Shown here one piece after another: positions 63,996-64,000 of a DNA stretch of 64,000 nt; position 1 is the stretch's first letter; every line of letters starts with the position of its first letter. Both the position numbers and the translations under genes were made by a program. Below the pieces are notes generated by a model. That model had not been told where the DNA came from and searched no databases. It worked only from the letters and a program-made list of their open reading frames with translations. The stretch is from Pyrrhosoma nymphula (taxonomy: Eukaryota > Arthropoda > Insecta > Odonata > Coenagrionidae): positions 45,375,822 to 45,439,821 of the forward strand of contig OY754328.1 of the NCBI GenBank assembly GCA_963573305.1, given 5' to 3'.

Positions 63996-64000
63996 GAGTA

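Noticed and set aside
1..64000. CRISPR array, bacterial operons or ribosome-binding sites
   Set aside because: The window is eukaryotic in character. No regular repeat-spacer array or operon-like gene order exists.

Overview
The window looks like intergenic DNA from a large, repeat-rich arthropod (probably insect) genome. I found no gene that I can name as a host gene. Nearly every recognisable coding signal belongs to a broken mobile element. These include RTE-like, CR1-like and Jockey-like non-LTR retrotransposons, Penelope-like elements (PLEs) with GIY-YIG endonuclease, a Ty3/Gypsy fragment, hAT, a Transib/RAG1-like transposase, a Helitron-type DUF6570 protein, a long-TIR DNA transposon, tRNA-headed SINEs and a 5S rRNA-derived sequence. 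This mix is typical of arthropods. The exact species cannot be read from the sequence.

Layout. 0.2-3.3 kb: short tandem repeats and a decayed Gypsy element (gag, protease, RT, integrase on the minus strand). 4-6.3 kb: hAT fragment and Transib-like pseudogene. 7.2-9.1 kb: GC-rich low-complexity DNA. 10.2-14.2 kb: PLE hammerhead cluster, 5S-like sequence and a 2.26 kb transposon with ~480-bp TIRs. 14.7-18.2 kb: SINE head, LINE 3' tail, degenerate ~240-bp tandem array and five matching 21-nt hairpins. 18.9-21.8 kb: hammerhead ribozyme, RTE, PLE and CR1 fragments. 22.4-24.4 kb: strongly GC-rich island ending in a TATA motif. 25-29.6 kb: PLE 3' ends with ribozymes and LINE remnants. 33-40.5 kb: LINE tail, a 1.84 kb TIR element, and a Jockey-like LINE nested inside an RTE LINE. 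41-47.2 kb: GC-rich island, SINE, minisatellite, inverted PLE ends, CR1-like remnant and a near-perfect PLE palindrome bounded by a 13-bp direct repeat. 49.9-54.3 kb: PLE lying within an RTE LINE, then a LINE 3' end. 54.9-64 kb: another GC-rich patch, SINE heads, the DUF6570 fragment and an RTE reverse-transcriptase fragment running towards the right edge.

The most coherent story is the PLE family set. At least six places carry hammerhead-ribozyme cores (CTGANGA, stem II, GAAA, ultra-short stem III, cleavage-type H17). At several of them stem I flanks are complementary, although the copies differ in stem sequence. One family has the core TTGAGAA, which exchanges the C3-G8 pair for U3-A8 (a compensatory change). 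In another, the PLE stop codon lies inside the ribozyme core. The elements do not work together as a pathway. They form a layered record of insertions, with several nested cases whose relative order can be read.
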